Below are positions 21,985 through 28,991 of a stretch of DNA of 35,507 nucleotides, piece by piece. Source of the stretch: DATKZS01 sp035527835 [NCBI: bacterium] (GTDB taxonomy: Bacteria; RBG-13-61-14); contig DATKZS010000085.1 in assembly GCA_035527835.1 (NCBI GenBank), forward strand, positions 1 through 35,507. The letters are read 5' to 3'. Both the position numbers and the translations under genes were made by a program. The stretch's first letter is position 1, and each line of letters starts with the position of its first letter. A model generated the notes under the pieces. That model saw only the letters and a list, made by a program, of their open reading frames with translations. It had not been told where the DNA came from and did no database searches.

Positions 21985-22590
21985 TCATTTGTAACTCCTC
22001 ATCAGCCCGACCACGACGCCGCGGATGCGGACGCGGGAGGCGGGGAGGGTGAGGGGTGACATGGAGGGGTTGGCGGGGCGGAGCTCGATCTGGTCGCCGC
22101 GGCGGTAGAACTTTTTCACGGTGGCGGACTCCTTGTCTACGAGGGCGACGACGGTCTGTCCGTTTTCGGCGGTGGCCTGGGATTTGACGAGGATGACGTC
22201 ATTGTCGCGGATGCCGTCGTCAATCATGGAGTCGCCGCGGACGCGGAGGGCAAAGCAGTCTCCGCCGCGGAGGAGGCTTTCGGGGACCTCGACGTCCTCC
22301 GGGGCTTCCAGGGCCTCGAGAGGGATGCCGGCGGCGACGAGGCCGAGGAGGGGGATGGCGAGGGCTCGTCCGCCGAGCTCGACCAGGGTCAGCGCGCGCT
22401 TTTCGCTTCGCCAGGGCGAGTTGAGCCAGCCCTTGCGTTCGAGCTGTTTCAGGTGCTTGGAGACGGTGGAGAGGGAGCGGAGGCCCAGGGTGGCCCTGAT
22501 CTCCTCGTAGGACGGGGCTGTGCCGTGGCTTTGGAGGTAGGTCCGGAGGAATTCGTAAACCTCTTTTTGTCTATGGGTCAGGTTCTGCAT
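21985..22590 (-). CDS. lexA: LexA-type SOS repressor
   Basis: This 201-residue protein has the LexA architecture. A winged-helix N-domain (LTHRQKEVYEFL, PSYEEIRATLGLRSLSTVSKHLKQLERKGWL) is joined to an S24 latent protease. The self-cleavage site is A87-G88 (LVAAGIP), the catalytic Ser is S121 (RGDSMIDDGI) and the Lys is K159 (ESATVKKF). All elements for RecA-stimulated autocleavage are present. It would repress DNA-damage genes, most obviously the imuB-dnaE2 pair on the same strand about 3.3 kb downstream. A strong promoter with a direct repeat across its -10 lies just upstream, so autoregulation is plausible. The leader would be only about 10 nt. Confidence 0.95.
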   Translation of the reverse strand: MQNLTHRQKEVYEFLRTYLQSHGTAPSYEEIRATLGLRSLSTVSKHLKQLERKGWLNSPWRSEKRALTLVELGGRALAIPLLGLVAAGIPLEALEAPEDVEVPESLLRGGDCFALRVRGDSMIDDGIRDNDVILVKSQATAENGQTVVALVDKESATVKKFYRRGDQIELRPANPSMSPLTLPASRVRIRGVVVGLMRSYK

Positions 22591-22603
22591 GGTCCCTATA
22601 GGA

Positions 22604-22634
22604 GAAGATTAGGCGAAGATTATGGATTTGTCAA
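22604..22634 (-). promoter_or_regulatory. lexA promoter with candidate LexA operator (direct repeat)
   Basis: On the minus strand a perfect TTGACA (22629-22634) is 17 bp from TAATCT (22606-22611). The octamer TAATCTTC occurs twice, at 22615-22622 and 22604-22611, 11 bp apart, covering the -10 and part of the spacer. Direct-repeat SOS boxes are known in some lineages (for example GTTC-N7-GTTC in alphaproteobacteria), so this is a reasonable operator candidate. The same repeat pair is not seen before imuB. Confidence 0.55.
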
Positions 22635-22651
22635 GGGGGGGATGAAAAGTG

Positions 22652-22681
22652 AGAAGGTGTGAAGGTAAGAAGGTGTGAAGG
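22652..22681. repeat. Short direct repeat AGAAGGTGTGAAGG x2
   Basis: The 14-mer AGAAGGTGTGAAGG occurs at 22652-22665 and 22668-22681, with a 16-bp period, between alkaline phosphatase and lexA. It is only the tandem-unit half of the design seen in the other intergenic repeats. No facing arm is visible. Confidence 0.6.
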
Positions 22682-22710
22682 ATCGGTCGGCCCTTCCTCG
22701 CGCGAGTTTT

Positions 22711-22727
22711 GCCGGCATGATGCCGGC
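22711..22727. repeat. Hairpin immediately after the alkaline phosphatase stop
   Basis: GCCGGCA and TGCCGGC (22711-22717, 22721-22727) form a 7-bp stem with a 3-nt loop, one base downstream of the minus-strand phosphatase stop codon. No clear T-run follows, so it may stabilise the transcript end or be another REP-like unit rather than a classical terminator. Confidence 0.5.
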
Positions 22728-22728
22728 G

Positions 22729-23931
22729 TTACGGGGCGAAGGCGTTTTTGAGGACGCAGTAGATTTCGGTGTTGTCCATGTGCGGCTTGATGGCTGAGGC
22801 GTTGGGCCCGATGGCGTAGATGGGGACCTGCTGGGAGCTGTGGCTGGCGTGGAGGCCGAGGAATGCGGTGGTCCATTTGACCTCGATCTTGTCGCCCTTG
22901 TTGTATTCGCCGGGAATGACCTTGATGCCGCCGGTCTCGTGGTCGGCGGTGATGACAATGAGGGTGTCGGGATGTTCCTGGGCCCAGGCGAGGACGAGGT
23001 CCACGGTCTTGTCGAACTCAGCCATCTCTCCGAGCAGATCGTCCATGTCCATGGAATGCCCGGCGTGGTCAATGTTGGCGCCCTCGATCATGATGAAGAA
23101 TCCGCGGGGGTCGTTGTCAAGGATATCGAGCGCAACGGCGGCCATGTCGGAGAGGTGGGGCTCGGTGGACTCGGCCGGCCTCTCGGCCTCGTATTCGAGA
23201 GATTTGTCGGCGAAGAGGCCGAGGAGCTTATTGGTGTTCGTGAGGTCCACCTTGGCGAGCTCCGGCGCCGTGGCCACCACTTTATATCCTAGATCGGGGG
23301 CTTTTGCTATCAGGTCGGGATGGGTGGCGTCGGCCTTGAAGGCGGCTGCTCCTCCTCCGAGCATGACGTCCACGCCGGTCTTTTCGAGCATCTGGGCGGC
23401 GATGTCCTTGCTGGATGAGCGCTTGGGGGCGTGGGCGGCGAATACGGCGGGGGTTGCGTCCCAGATCATGGTGGTGGTGACGAGCCCGGTTGCCTTCCTG
23501 TCCTTTACGAACTCGAGCACGGACTGATAGGGCTTGTACTCGGGTCCGGGGCTGACCGAGACCTCGCCGATCCTGGTCTTATGGCCGGTGGCAAAGGCGG
23601 TGCCGGAGGCGGCGGAATCGGTGATCATGCCGATGGCGCAGGTGGTGACGAGTCCGCGGTGGGGCAGCTCTTCCCAGTCGAGGGGCTGGTCCGGGCCGTT
23701 TTGGTAAACGCGGCCGGCGTAGGTCGCGCCGATGCCCATGCCGTCGCCGATGATGAGGATGACGTTCTTGGCCGTGCCCGCGCCGTCCGCGGCAAAGGCC
23801 GAGCAGTCGGCGGCGGCCTCTTTCTGGAGAGAGCACCTGTCGGGGACCACGTCCTCAGGGTTGAAGCCGCACAGCGAAATAAAGGCGATTGCCGCGAGCA
23901 CACTCCACGCACGCGTCCGGAACCGGACCAT
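22729..23931 (-). CDS. Alkaline phosphatase (PhoA superfamily), exported
   Basis: This 400-residue alkaline phosphatase has the standard two-zinc catalytic residues. The nucleophile is S106 in ITDSAASGTAFATGHKT, with further ligands in GDGMG near 62-66, IEGANIDHAGHSMD (D288, H289, H292), TADHETGG (D330, H331) and HASHSSQQVP (H364). An N-terminal hydrophobic signal (SVLAAIAFISLCGF) sends it to the periplasm or, less surely, the outer membrane via the Cys. It releases phosphate from phosphomonoesters. GGAGGTG precedes the ATG. A long GC-rich hairpin sits in the upstream region at 23965-24005. No Pho-box was recognised. It is transcribed alone. Confidence 0.95.
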   Translation of the reverse strand: MVRFRTRAWSVLAAIAFISLCGFNPEDVVPDRCSLQKEAAADCSAFAADGAGTAKNVILIIGDGMGIGATYAGRVYQNGPDQPLDWEELPHRGLVTTCAIGMITDSAASGTAFATGHKTRIGEVSVSPGPEYKPYQSVLEFVKDRKATGLVTTTMIWDATPAVFAAHAPKRSSSKDIAAQMLEKTGVDVMLGGGAAAFKADATHPDLIAKAPDLGYKVVATAPELAKVDLTNTNKLLGLFADKSLEYEAERPAESTEPHLSDMAAVALDILDNDPRGFFIMIEGANIDHAGHSMDMDDLLGEMAEFDKTVDLVLAWAQEHPDTLIVITADHETGGIKVIPGEYNKGDKIEVKWTTAFLGLHASHSSQQVPIYAIGPNASAIKPHMDNTEIYCVLKNAFAP

Positions 23932-23964
23932 TCTACACCTCCAGGGAATACCAGCGGATTTGAG

Positions 23965-24005
23965 GGACCGCGCGGGCGAAAGCCTGCGGACTCGCCGCGC
24001 GGTCC
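23965..24005. repeat. GC-rich hairpin upstream of alkaline phosphatase
   Basis: GGACCGCGCGG (23965-23975) and CCGCGCGGTCC (23995-24005) are perfectly complementary 11-bp arms around a 19-bp loop. It lies 34-74 bases before the phosphatase ATG and upstream of the divergent plus-strand promoter at 24051. If transcribed it would be a stable leader structure. It may equally be an intergenic palindrome. Confidence 0.55.
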
Positions 24006-24050
24006 GCCACTATCCTAGCATAAAAGGGCGGGGCATCAATATAGTCAGGC

Positions 24051-24079
24051 TTGAACGGCGGGGATGGCGGGGTTAATAT
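24051..24079 (+). promoter_or_regulatory. Candidate promoter of the secreted unknown-era operon
   Basis: TTGAAC (24051-24056) and TAATAT (24074-24079) are 17 bp apart, giving a start near 24086. This makes the upstream in-frame ATGs at 24064 and 24088 unlikely and supports translation from 24124 or 24136. Confidence 0.5.
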
Positions 24080-24135
24080 CAAAGGTTATGAGAAAAGCAG
24101 AGTCAGGACGTGGTGCGGGCAGGATGGGGAGATTG

Positions 24136-24738
24136 ATGCGGCGGGCGGCAGGTCTCGCGGCGGCGGCGGTATTGCTGTGCGGGCTCCGGGCGGCGGCGGA
24201 GCCGGCTGCCCCTTTTGCGTCGAAGCTGAAGTCGTGGCCGGAGATCAAGGCGGAGCTGAAAAAGGGCGTTCCGGCGAAGTGGGAGGATTTGCGGACGAGC
24301 GTGGCGCGTCTCAAGATCGTGCGCCGGCCCAAGACGGTGCTCTCGGATTACCCGGAGGATGAGCAGCTCTGGAAGGCGGTCACCGGCTTTTACGATTTCA
24401 TCCGGGGCCGGGAGCTGGACGTTTCTTATGAGCAGCCCGGCATCCCGGACTTTTTCCCGGACCGCGATACCTATTACGATTTCCTGGACACCATCCTGCC
24501 GGCGATGCGCGACCGGAGCTTCGAGCGCAACCGTCTTCTGAGCTACCAGGTCCACTCGATCACGGAGCCGCCGGAGACGCCGGGCGCGGCGGAGGCGGTG
24601 ATGAGCATCACGTCCGACGACATTCTTCCGTTCAAGAAGGTGATGGTTTTCCGCCAGTCCTGGTCAGTCGGCGCCAAGGGCTGGTATCCGGGGAAGATCA
24701 AGGCCGACCCCGCCACCTACTGGGAGAGGATCAGGTAA
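24136..24738 (+). CDS. Secreted protein of unknown function
   Basis: I do not recognise this family. From ATG 24136 the 200-residue product begins MRRAAGLAAAAVLLCGLRAAAEPAAP, a good Sec signal peptide. The mature part is soluble and rich in charged and aromatic residues (WPEIKAELKKGVPAKWEDL, DTYYDFLDTILPAMRDRSFERNR, WYPGKIKADPATYWERIR). ATG 24136 has GGGGAG four bases upstream. In-frame ATGs at 24064, 24088 and 24124 exist but either precede the likely transcription start or lengthen the region before the signal core. It ends three bases before the era ATG, so the two are cotranscribed. A periplasmic location is inferred. Confidence 0.65.
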   Translation: MRRAAGLAAAAVLLCGLRAAAEPAAPFASKLKSWPEIKAELKKGVPAKWEDLRTSVARLKIVRRPKTVLSDYPEDEQLWKAVTGFYDFIRGRELDVSYEQPGIPDFFPDRDTYYDFLDTILPAMRDRSFERNRLLSYQVHSITEPPETPGAAEAVMSITSDDILPFKKVMVFRQSWSVGAKGWYPGKIKADPATYWERIR

Positions 24739-24741
24739 GCC

Positions 24742-25617
24742 ATGAATGAGGTCGCGTTCAGGTGCGGCTTTGTCTCGCTCCTGGGCCGGCCCAACGTGGG
24801 CAAGTCCACGCTCATGAACCGCATCCTGGGCCAGAAGGTGTCCATCACCTCGCCCAAGCCCCAGACCACCCGCAACCAGATCATCGGCATCCATAACCGT
24901 TCCGGCGCGCAGGCCGTGTACCTTGACACTCCCGGGATCCACGCGGCGAGGAAGGAGCTGAACCGGCGGATGGTGCGGGAGGCCCGCGACGCGGCAATGC
25001 GGAGCGACGTGGCGGTGATGATGATCGAGGCCGTGCGTCCGTGGACGGACGATGACATGGGGACGCTCCAGGTGGTGGAGCCGCTCACGGCGGCCAAGGT
25101 CCTGGTCATCAACAAGGTGGACAAGTCGGTCAAGGAGCGGCTGCTGCCGGTGATCGAGCACTCGGCCCGGCTCGCGGTGTTCAACGAGATCGTGCCGCTC
25201 TCGGCCAAGACCGGCGAGAACGTGGACCGGTTCATCGAGGTGGTGACGCGGCTCTTGCCGGAGGGCCCGGCGCTGTTCCCGCTGGACATGGTCACGGACC
25301 AGGCGGAGCGGTTCTGGGCGGCGGAGATCATCCGCGAGAAGCTCATCAACAAGCTGAGCCAGGAGCTGCCGTACGCGACGGCGGTGGTGGTCGAGAAATT
25401 CGAGGAGAGCGCGACACTGATCCGTCTTCACGCGGCCATTCTCACCGAGCGCGAGTCGCAAAAGCCCATCATCATCGGCAGGGGCGGGTCCATGCTCAAA
25501 GAGATCGGGACCGCGGCCCGGAAGGAGCTGGAGAGCTTCTGGGGCATCAAGGTCTATCTCGAGTTGTTCGTGAGGGTCGAGAAGAACTGGTGGCGCGAAG
25601 CCGAGCGGGAGAGATGA
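24742..25617 (+). CDS. era: GTPase Era, 16S rRNA maturation factor
   Basis: Era binds the 3' end of 16S rRNA and helps mature the 30S subunit. The GTPase domain has G1 GRPNVGKST near residue 16, the switch region SPKPQTTRN, G3 DTPG, G4 NKVD and G5 SAKTG. The C-terminal KH domain has IIIGRGGSMLKEIGTAARKELE followed by VYLELFVRVEKNWW. The length of 291 is typical. It follows a secreted protein of unknown function by three bases, an unusual partner compared with the common rnc-era or ybeY-era contexts. Downstream is a repeat-rich intergenic region. Confidence 0.97.
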   Translation: MNEVAFRCGFVSLLGRPNVGKSTLMNRILGQKVSITSPKPQTTRNQIIGIHNRSGAQAVYLDTPGIHAARKELNRRMVREARDAAMRSDVAVMMIEAVRPWTDDDMGTLQVVEPLTAAKVLVINKVDKSVKERLLPVIEHSARLAVFNEIVPLSAKTGENVDRFIEVVTRLLPEGPALFPLDMVTDQAERFWAAEIIREKLINKLSQELPYATAVVVEKFEESATLIRLHAAILTERESQKPIIIGRGGSMLKEIGTAARKELESFWGIKVYLELFVRVEKNWWREAERER

Positions 25618-25652
25618 AAGGGCTGCGCCCGGAAAGCATAAAAATTTTTTCA

Positions 25653-25721
25653 GACAGGATTAACAGGATGAAAAAGCAAGAGGCGTATTCCCGAAATCCT
25701 GTAAATCCTGTTAATCCTGTC
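25653..25721. repeat. ACAGGATTA-type inverted repeat
   Basis: GACAGGATTAACAGGAT (25653-25669) faces its exact complement at 25705-25721. An extra ATCCTGTA unit lies at 25696-25703. Each arm is a tandem of ACAGGAT units. It lies downstream of era in a 261-bp gap that otherwise holds only the next repeat. T-rich flanks mean it might also terminate transcription. Confidence 0.8.
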
Positions 25722-25749
25722 TTAAAATTCTTTGAGCAGGCTTGAAGTG

Positions 25750-25835
25750 GGTAAAGAAGCGCAAAGGCGCAAAGAGCGCAAAGCGAGTTGATTATCTCTT
25801 TGCGTTCCTTTCAGCCTCTGCGTTGAAAGAGCAGG
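25750..25835. repeat. GCGCAAAG-type imperfect inverted repeat
   Basis: Three GCGCAAAG-like units (25759-25783) face a degraded complement containing CTCTTTGCG (25796-25804) and CTGCGTTGAAAG. It directly follows the ACAGGATTA element. It has the same tandem-unit design but is more decayed. Confidence 0.6.
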
Positions 25836-25878
25836 GCCCGAACCGATCAGGGAGGCCCACGGCCTCCTCAGCTCATCC

Positions 25879-26082
25879 TCACCTGAACCCGCCGGAGGTC
25901 CCGCATCCGCCGGACGACGCGCGCTCATGTCCGCCGCCTCCGGTGCAAAAAGCCGATACCAGCCGCTCCACCTTGGGCTTGCCGCACTGGGGGCAGCGCC
26001 GGATGTCTTGGTCCTCCCCGGCCTGGATGAAATCCTCGAACTTATGTCCGCACGCGCCGCATTGATACTCGTAAATCGGCAT
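25879..26082 (-). CDS. FmdB-family zinc ribbon protein
   Basis: This 67-residue protein starts MPIYEYQCGACGHKFE and has two Cys pairs, C8-x2-C11 and CPQC at 34-37, forming one zinc ribbon. The C-terminal tail is Gly/Ser-rich (FCTGGGGHERASSGGC) with two more Cys. This is the standard FmdB/CxxC_CXXC_SSSS pattern, and members have been proposed as regulatory or assembly proteins without a settled role. GGGAG lies about nine bases before the ATG. It is downstream of the alkyltransferase-like gene on the same strand. Confidence 0.92.
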   Translation of the reverse strand: MPIYEYQCGACGHKFEDFIQAGEDQDIRRCPQCGKPKVERLVSAFCTGGGGHERASSGGCGTSGGFR

Positions 26083-26130
26083 GGCTCACATCTCCCTTCC
26101 GGTAATAATGATGTGGAAGCGGGCGGATGG

Positions 26131-26670
26131 TTACAGCGGGCGCGACCCTTTTTCGAGGTCGAGGAGGCGCTGTTTGGTTTTAACGCCGCCGGCGGCGGAG
26201 TAGCCTCCCAGGGCGCCGGAGGACGCGATGACGCGGTGGCAGGGGATGAGGAGCGGGATGCGGTTCGCCGCGTTCACGGCGCCCACGGCGCGGGAGGCGC
26301 CGGGACTGCCGATCCTGGCGGCGAGCTCGCCGTAGGAAATGGTCCGGCCGGCGGGTATTTTGAGCATGGCCCGGTACACCCGGGCCTGGAACGGTGTGGC
26401 CCAGGACAGGTCGAGCCGGGCGGAGAATTTCGGGTTCCGGCGCATGAAGTAATCCTTGATCTCCTTGACCGCGTCCGCGACCGGCGCGGGCCGCGCGGGC
26501 ACGGCCTCCGGGTATTCGGCGAGGATAGCGGCCTTTATTTTTCGTTCGTCCGGCCCGGGCAGGACCACGCCGCACACGCCCCGCTCGGTCCAGGCGATGG
26601 CGGCGCTGCCCCAGGCGGTGGAGAAGACGTGGTAATTCACCGGGACCCGCGATGCCGATTTTTTTCTCAT
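26131..26670 (-). CDS. ogt: Methylated-DNA-protein-cysteine methyltransferase
   Basis: This 179-residue alkyltransferase removes O6-alkyl groups from guanine by irreversible transfer to its own Cys. The active site is I-P-C144-H-R-V (LLIPCHRVIASSGALGGYSAG-like context). The DNA-binding part includes ATPFQARVYRAMLKIPAGRTISYGELA and SRAVGAVNAANRIP, with the usual Arg finger and Asn hinge. The N-terminal domain is short and divergent, as in Ogt/AGT proteins. Its ATG overlaps the murJ stop as ATGA. Context with lexA-linked repair genes elsewhere in the window may be coincidental. Ogt versus Ada-C type is not resolved. Confidence 0.93.
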   Translation of the reverse strand: MRKKSASRVPVNYHVFSTAWGSAAIAWTERGVCGVVLPGPDERKIKAAILAEYPEAVPARPAPVADAVKEIKDYFMRRNPKFSARLDLSWATPFQARVYRAMLKIPAGRTISYGELAARIGSPGASRAVGAVNAANRIPLLIPCHRVIASSGALGGYSAAGGVKTKQRLLDLEKGSRPL

Positions 26671-28235
26671 TTCTTCTTTAACCTCCTGATGACGGCGTCG
26701 GTGACGGCAAAGAGCTCGGGGGCCTTGAAGAGCCAGGAGACCAGGGCGAAGAGCAGGATGCCGGCGCCGACCTCTCCGGAGAGGAGCAGGGCCTTGTAAA
26801 TGATCCGGCCCGGCGCGAACCAGAGATCAAGGGTATTGAGCGGCAGGATGATGGCGGCCATGGGCAGGCTGGCGATTATCGAGACCAGCAGGGTGCGGCC
26901 GAGCGGGCCGAACTCGAAGCGGCCGATCCTTCCCTCCAGCCTCACCCAGAGCACGATCAGGTTAACCATGGCCGCGAGCGAGATGGCGAGAGGCACGCCG
27001 GCGCGGCCCATGTGCTTGGAGAGCCACCAGCAGCCGATGATGTTCACGATCATGGCCAGAGCCGCCGACCACAGCGGAGTCACCATGTCCTCCACCGCGT
27101 AATACGCCTGCATCACCATGCGCAGCCCGGCGGTGGCCCAGAGGCCAAGACAGAACATGATAAGCATGTACCTGGTATCAGCCGTGTCCAGGGCCGTGAA
27201 TTCTCCATGTTGGTAGATCAAGTTGATAATGGGCCGGGAAATGAGGGCAAGGCCCACGGAAGCGGGAATGATGATAAAGGTCACCAGGCGCAGGCCGTAG
27301 GAGAAAGTGTCCTTGAATCTCTTGCGGCCCTCTTCGCCGGCCTGGTCCGAGAGGGTGGGCAGGACGGCGGTTGCCAGCGCCAGCGAGAAGATGGCGTAGG
27401 GGAACTCGGTGAGGCGGTTGGCGTAGTAGAACTGGCTGCGGGCGCCGTCGTAAGCGGTGAGGAAGTAGGAAGCCACCAGGGTGTTGATCTGGACGATGCC
27501 GACGGCGAAGGTCGAGGGGACCAGGAGAATGCCGATCCTCTTAAGGGCGGGATGGCGGAAATCGAAGCGGGGCCGGAAGCGCATCCCGAATCGCCATAAG
27601 AACGGGATTTGCATGGCAAGCTGGAGCACGCCTCCGGCGAGCACGCCGAGGACGATGGACAGGCCCTGCTGCTGGAAGCGGTAGTGGAGCACGAGGACGG
27701 AGGTGATCCAGGCGACGTTCAGGAGCACGGGGCTGAAGGCCGGCGCGAAGAAATGCTTGTGGGAATTCAGAATGCCCATGGACAGCGCGACCAGGCCGAT
27801 CGCCAGCAGATAGGGGAACATTTCCCGGGTCATGGTAACGGCGAGCTCGAACTTCATGGCGTCGGCGCGGAACGCGGGGTTGGTGAAGACGTAAACGATC
27901 TGGCGGCTGAAAATCATGCCCAGGACGGTGAGCGCCGCGAGCACGATGGTCATCAGGGTCCAGAAGGAGTCCACGAACTTCCGGGCGACCTCCTCGCCCT
28001 CCTCGTTCTTCAGCTTGGTGAAGACGGAGATGAAGGCGACGGTCAGCGATCCCTCGCCGACCATGCGGCGCATGAGGTTGGGGATCTGAAAGGCCACGTA
28101 GAAGGCGTCGGCGATCGGTCCGGCGCCGAAGAAGGTTGACATGACGACGTCGCGGACCAGGCCGAGGATGCGGCTGATCAGAGTGGACAGGCCGACGACC
28201 CCGGCGGAGCGGGTCATGGATTTATTTTCGCTCAT
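26667..28235 (-). CDS. murJ: Lipid II flippase MurJ
   Basis: MurJ flips the peptidoglycan precursor lipid II across the inner membrane. The 522-residue protein has about fourteen hydrophobic segments. It carries the characteristic N-terminal region STFFGAGPIADAFYVAFQIPNLMRRMVGEGSLTVAFISVF, and the later SMGILNSHKHFFAPAFSPVLLNVAWI and NRLTEFPYAIFSLALATAVLPTLS. The length is typical. The C-terminus ends in a basic tail (RRLKKK). The stop overlaps the alkyltransferase start by 4 nt. The gene begins next to a 468-bp repeat-filled gap, and I found no convincing promoter there. Confidence 0.96.
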   Translation of the reverse strand: MSENKSMTRSAGVVGLSTLISRILGLVRDVVMSTFFGAGPIADAFYVAFQIPNLMRRMVGEGSLTVAFISVFTKLKNEEGEEVARKFVDSFWTLMTIVLAALTVLGMIFSRQIVYVFTNPAFRADAMKFELAVTMTREMFPYLLAIGLVALSMGILNSHKHFFAPAFSPVLLNVAWITSVLVLHYRFQQQGLSIVLGVLAGGVLQLAMQIPFLWRFGMRFRPRFDFRHPALKRIGILLVPSTFAVGIVQINTLVASYFLTAYDGARSQFYYANRLTEFPYAIFSLALATAVLPTLSDQAGEEGRKRFKDTFSYGLRLVTFIIIPASVGLALISRPIINLIYQHGEFTALDTADTRYMLIMFCLGLWATAGLRMVMQAYYAVEDMVTPLWSAALAMIVNIIGCWWLSKHMGRAGVPLAISLAAMVNLIVLWVRLEGRIGRFEFGPLGRTLLVSIIASLPMAAIILPLNTLDLWFAPGRIIYKALLLSGEVGAGILLFALVSWLFKAPELFAVTDAVIRRLKKK

Positions 28236-28300
28236 GGGTGACCTTTAATGCATTTTAGCGCGAAAGCGGCGGAAGATAAACGAGCCGAGTTAAGGCGAGG

Positions 28301-28595
28301 AAGATAACCGCCAAGGCGCCAAGATCGCCAAGAAAAAATCAGGGGTTACTAATGGGAGCAGTTAATAGTTGACAGTAATGGAGGTGGAGCCCGACACTCT
28401 TGTCGGGCGGTGCCGCCGTGGAGGGAAGTCTGCGGGACAGGAGTGTCCCGCCCACCATAGTAATGGTGTCAACTATTAACTGCTCCCGGTAGTAACTATA
28501 TCGCCTCCGCGCGGGGGTCTCCGCATTTCAATCCAATAAGTAATAAACTAATAATAAATTATTCTTGGCGATCTTGGCGCCTTGGCGGTTATCTT
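28301..28595. repeat. Nested palindromic element; outer arms are CGCCAAG-type copy 4
   Basis: The outer arms are perfect 34-mers at 28301-28334 and 28562-28595 (left begins AAGATAACCGCCAAGG). Inside is a second inverted pair of 30 bp with two mismatches at 28345-28374 and 28467-28496 (GGGAGCAGTTAATAGTTGACA-like). Inside that are two 8-bp hairpins, GCCCGACA/TGTCGGGC (28389-28408) and GCGGGACA/TGTCCCGC (28432-28451). The 468-bp gap between murJ and rpsT contains nothing else except the rpsT promoter. Confidence 0.85.
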
Positions 28596-28636
28596 ATTCC
28601 ATCCTCGCCTGGAAGCGGTCCTCGGCCTTGTGGAAC

Positions 28637-28673
28637 TTGACTTGGCGGGAATTACGGATAGAATAATTATTCT
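28637..28673 (+). promoter_or_regulatory. Candidate rpsT promoter with adjoining palindrome
   Basis: TTGACT (28637-28642) and TAGAAT (28659-28664) are 16 bp apart. A perfect 14-bp palindrome AGAATAATTATTCT (28660-28673) overlaps the -10 and the probable start site, an operator-like placement. The leader to GTG 28704 is about 33 nt. Confidence 0.5.
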
Positions 28674-28703
28674 GTGATTATCGGGAAAACGGAGGGAAAA
28701 TAA

Positions 28704-28991
28704 GTGGCTCATCACAAGGATGCGATCAAGCGGGCCAAGCAGGGCGAGAAGAAGCGGCTTCGCAACAAGAGCATAAAGACGTTCTACCGGAACAAGATTC
28801 GGGACGTGCGGACGGCGGTTGAGGCCAGGGACGCGGCGGCGGCGGCGGGCGCGCTTCCCGGAGCGATCAAGGCCATAGACCAGGCGGTGACCAAGAACGT
28901 TCTGCACCGGAACACGGCGGCGCGTTACAAGTCGCGGCTGACGCGGGCGGTGGCCGGTCTCAAGGTTTCAGGCGAGTCGGCCCAGGCATAA
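28704..28991 (+). CDS. rpsT: 30S ribosomal protein S20
   Basis: This 95-residue basic protein begins (GTG) VAHHKDAIKRAKQGEKKRLRNKS and ends LTRAVAGLKVSGESAQA. It matches the S20 pattern of Lys/Arg-rich long helices that bind 16S rRNA. GGAGGG sits seven bases before the GTG at 28691-28696. It is a single-gene unit. Its last 24 bp overlap the 3' end of the convergent holA gene, which leaves no room for a terminator between them. Confidence 0.96.
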   Translation: MAHHKDAIKRAKQGEKKRLRNKSIKTFYRNKIRDVRTAVEARDAAAAAGALPGAIKAIDQAVTKNVLHRNTAARYKSRLTRAVAGLKVSGESAQA

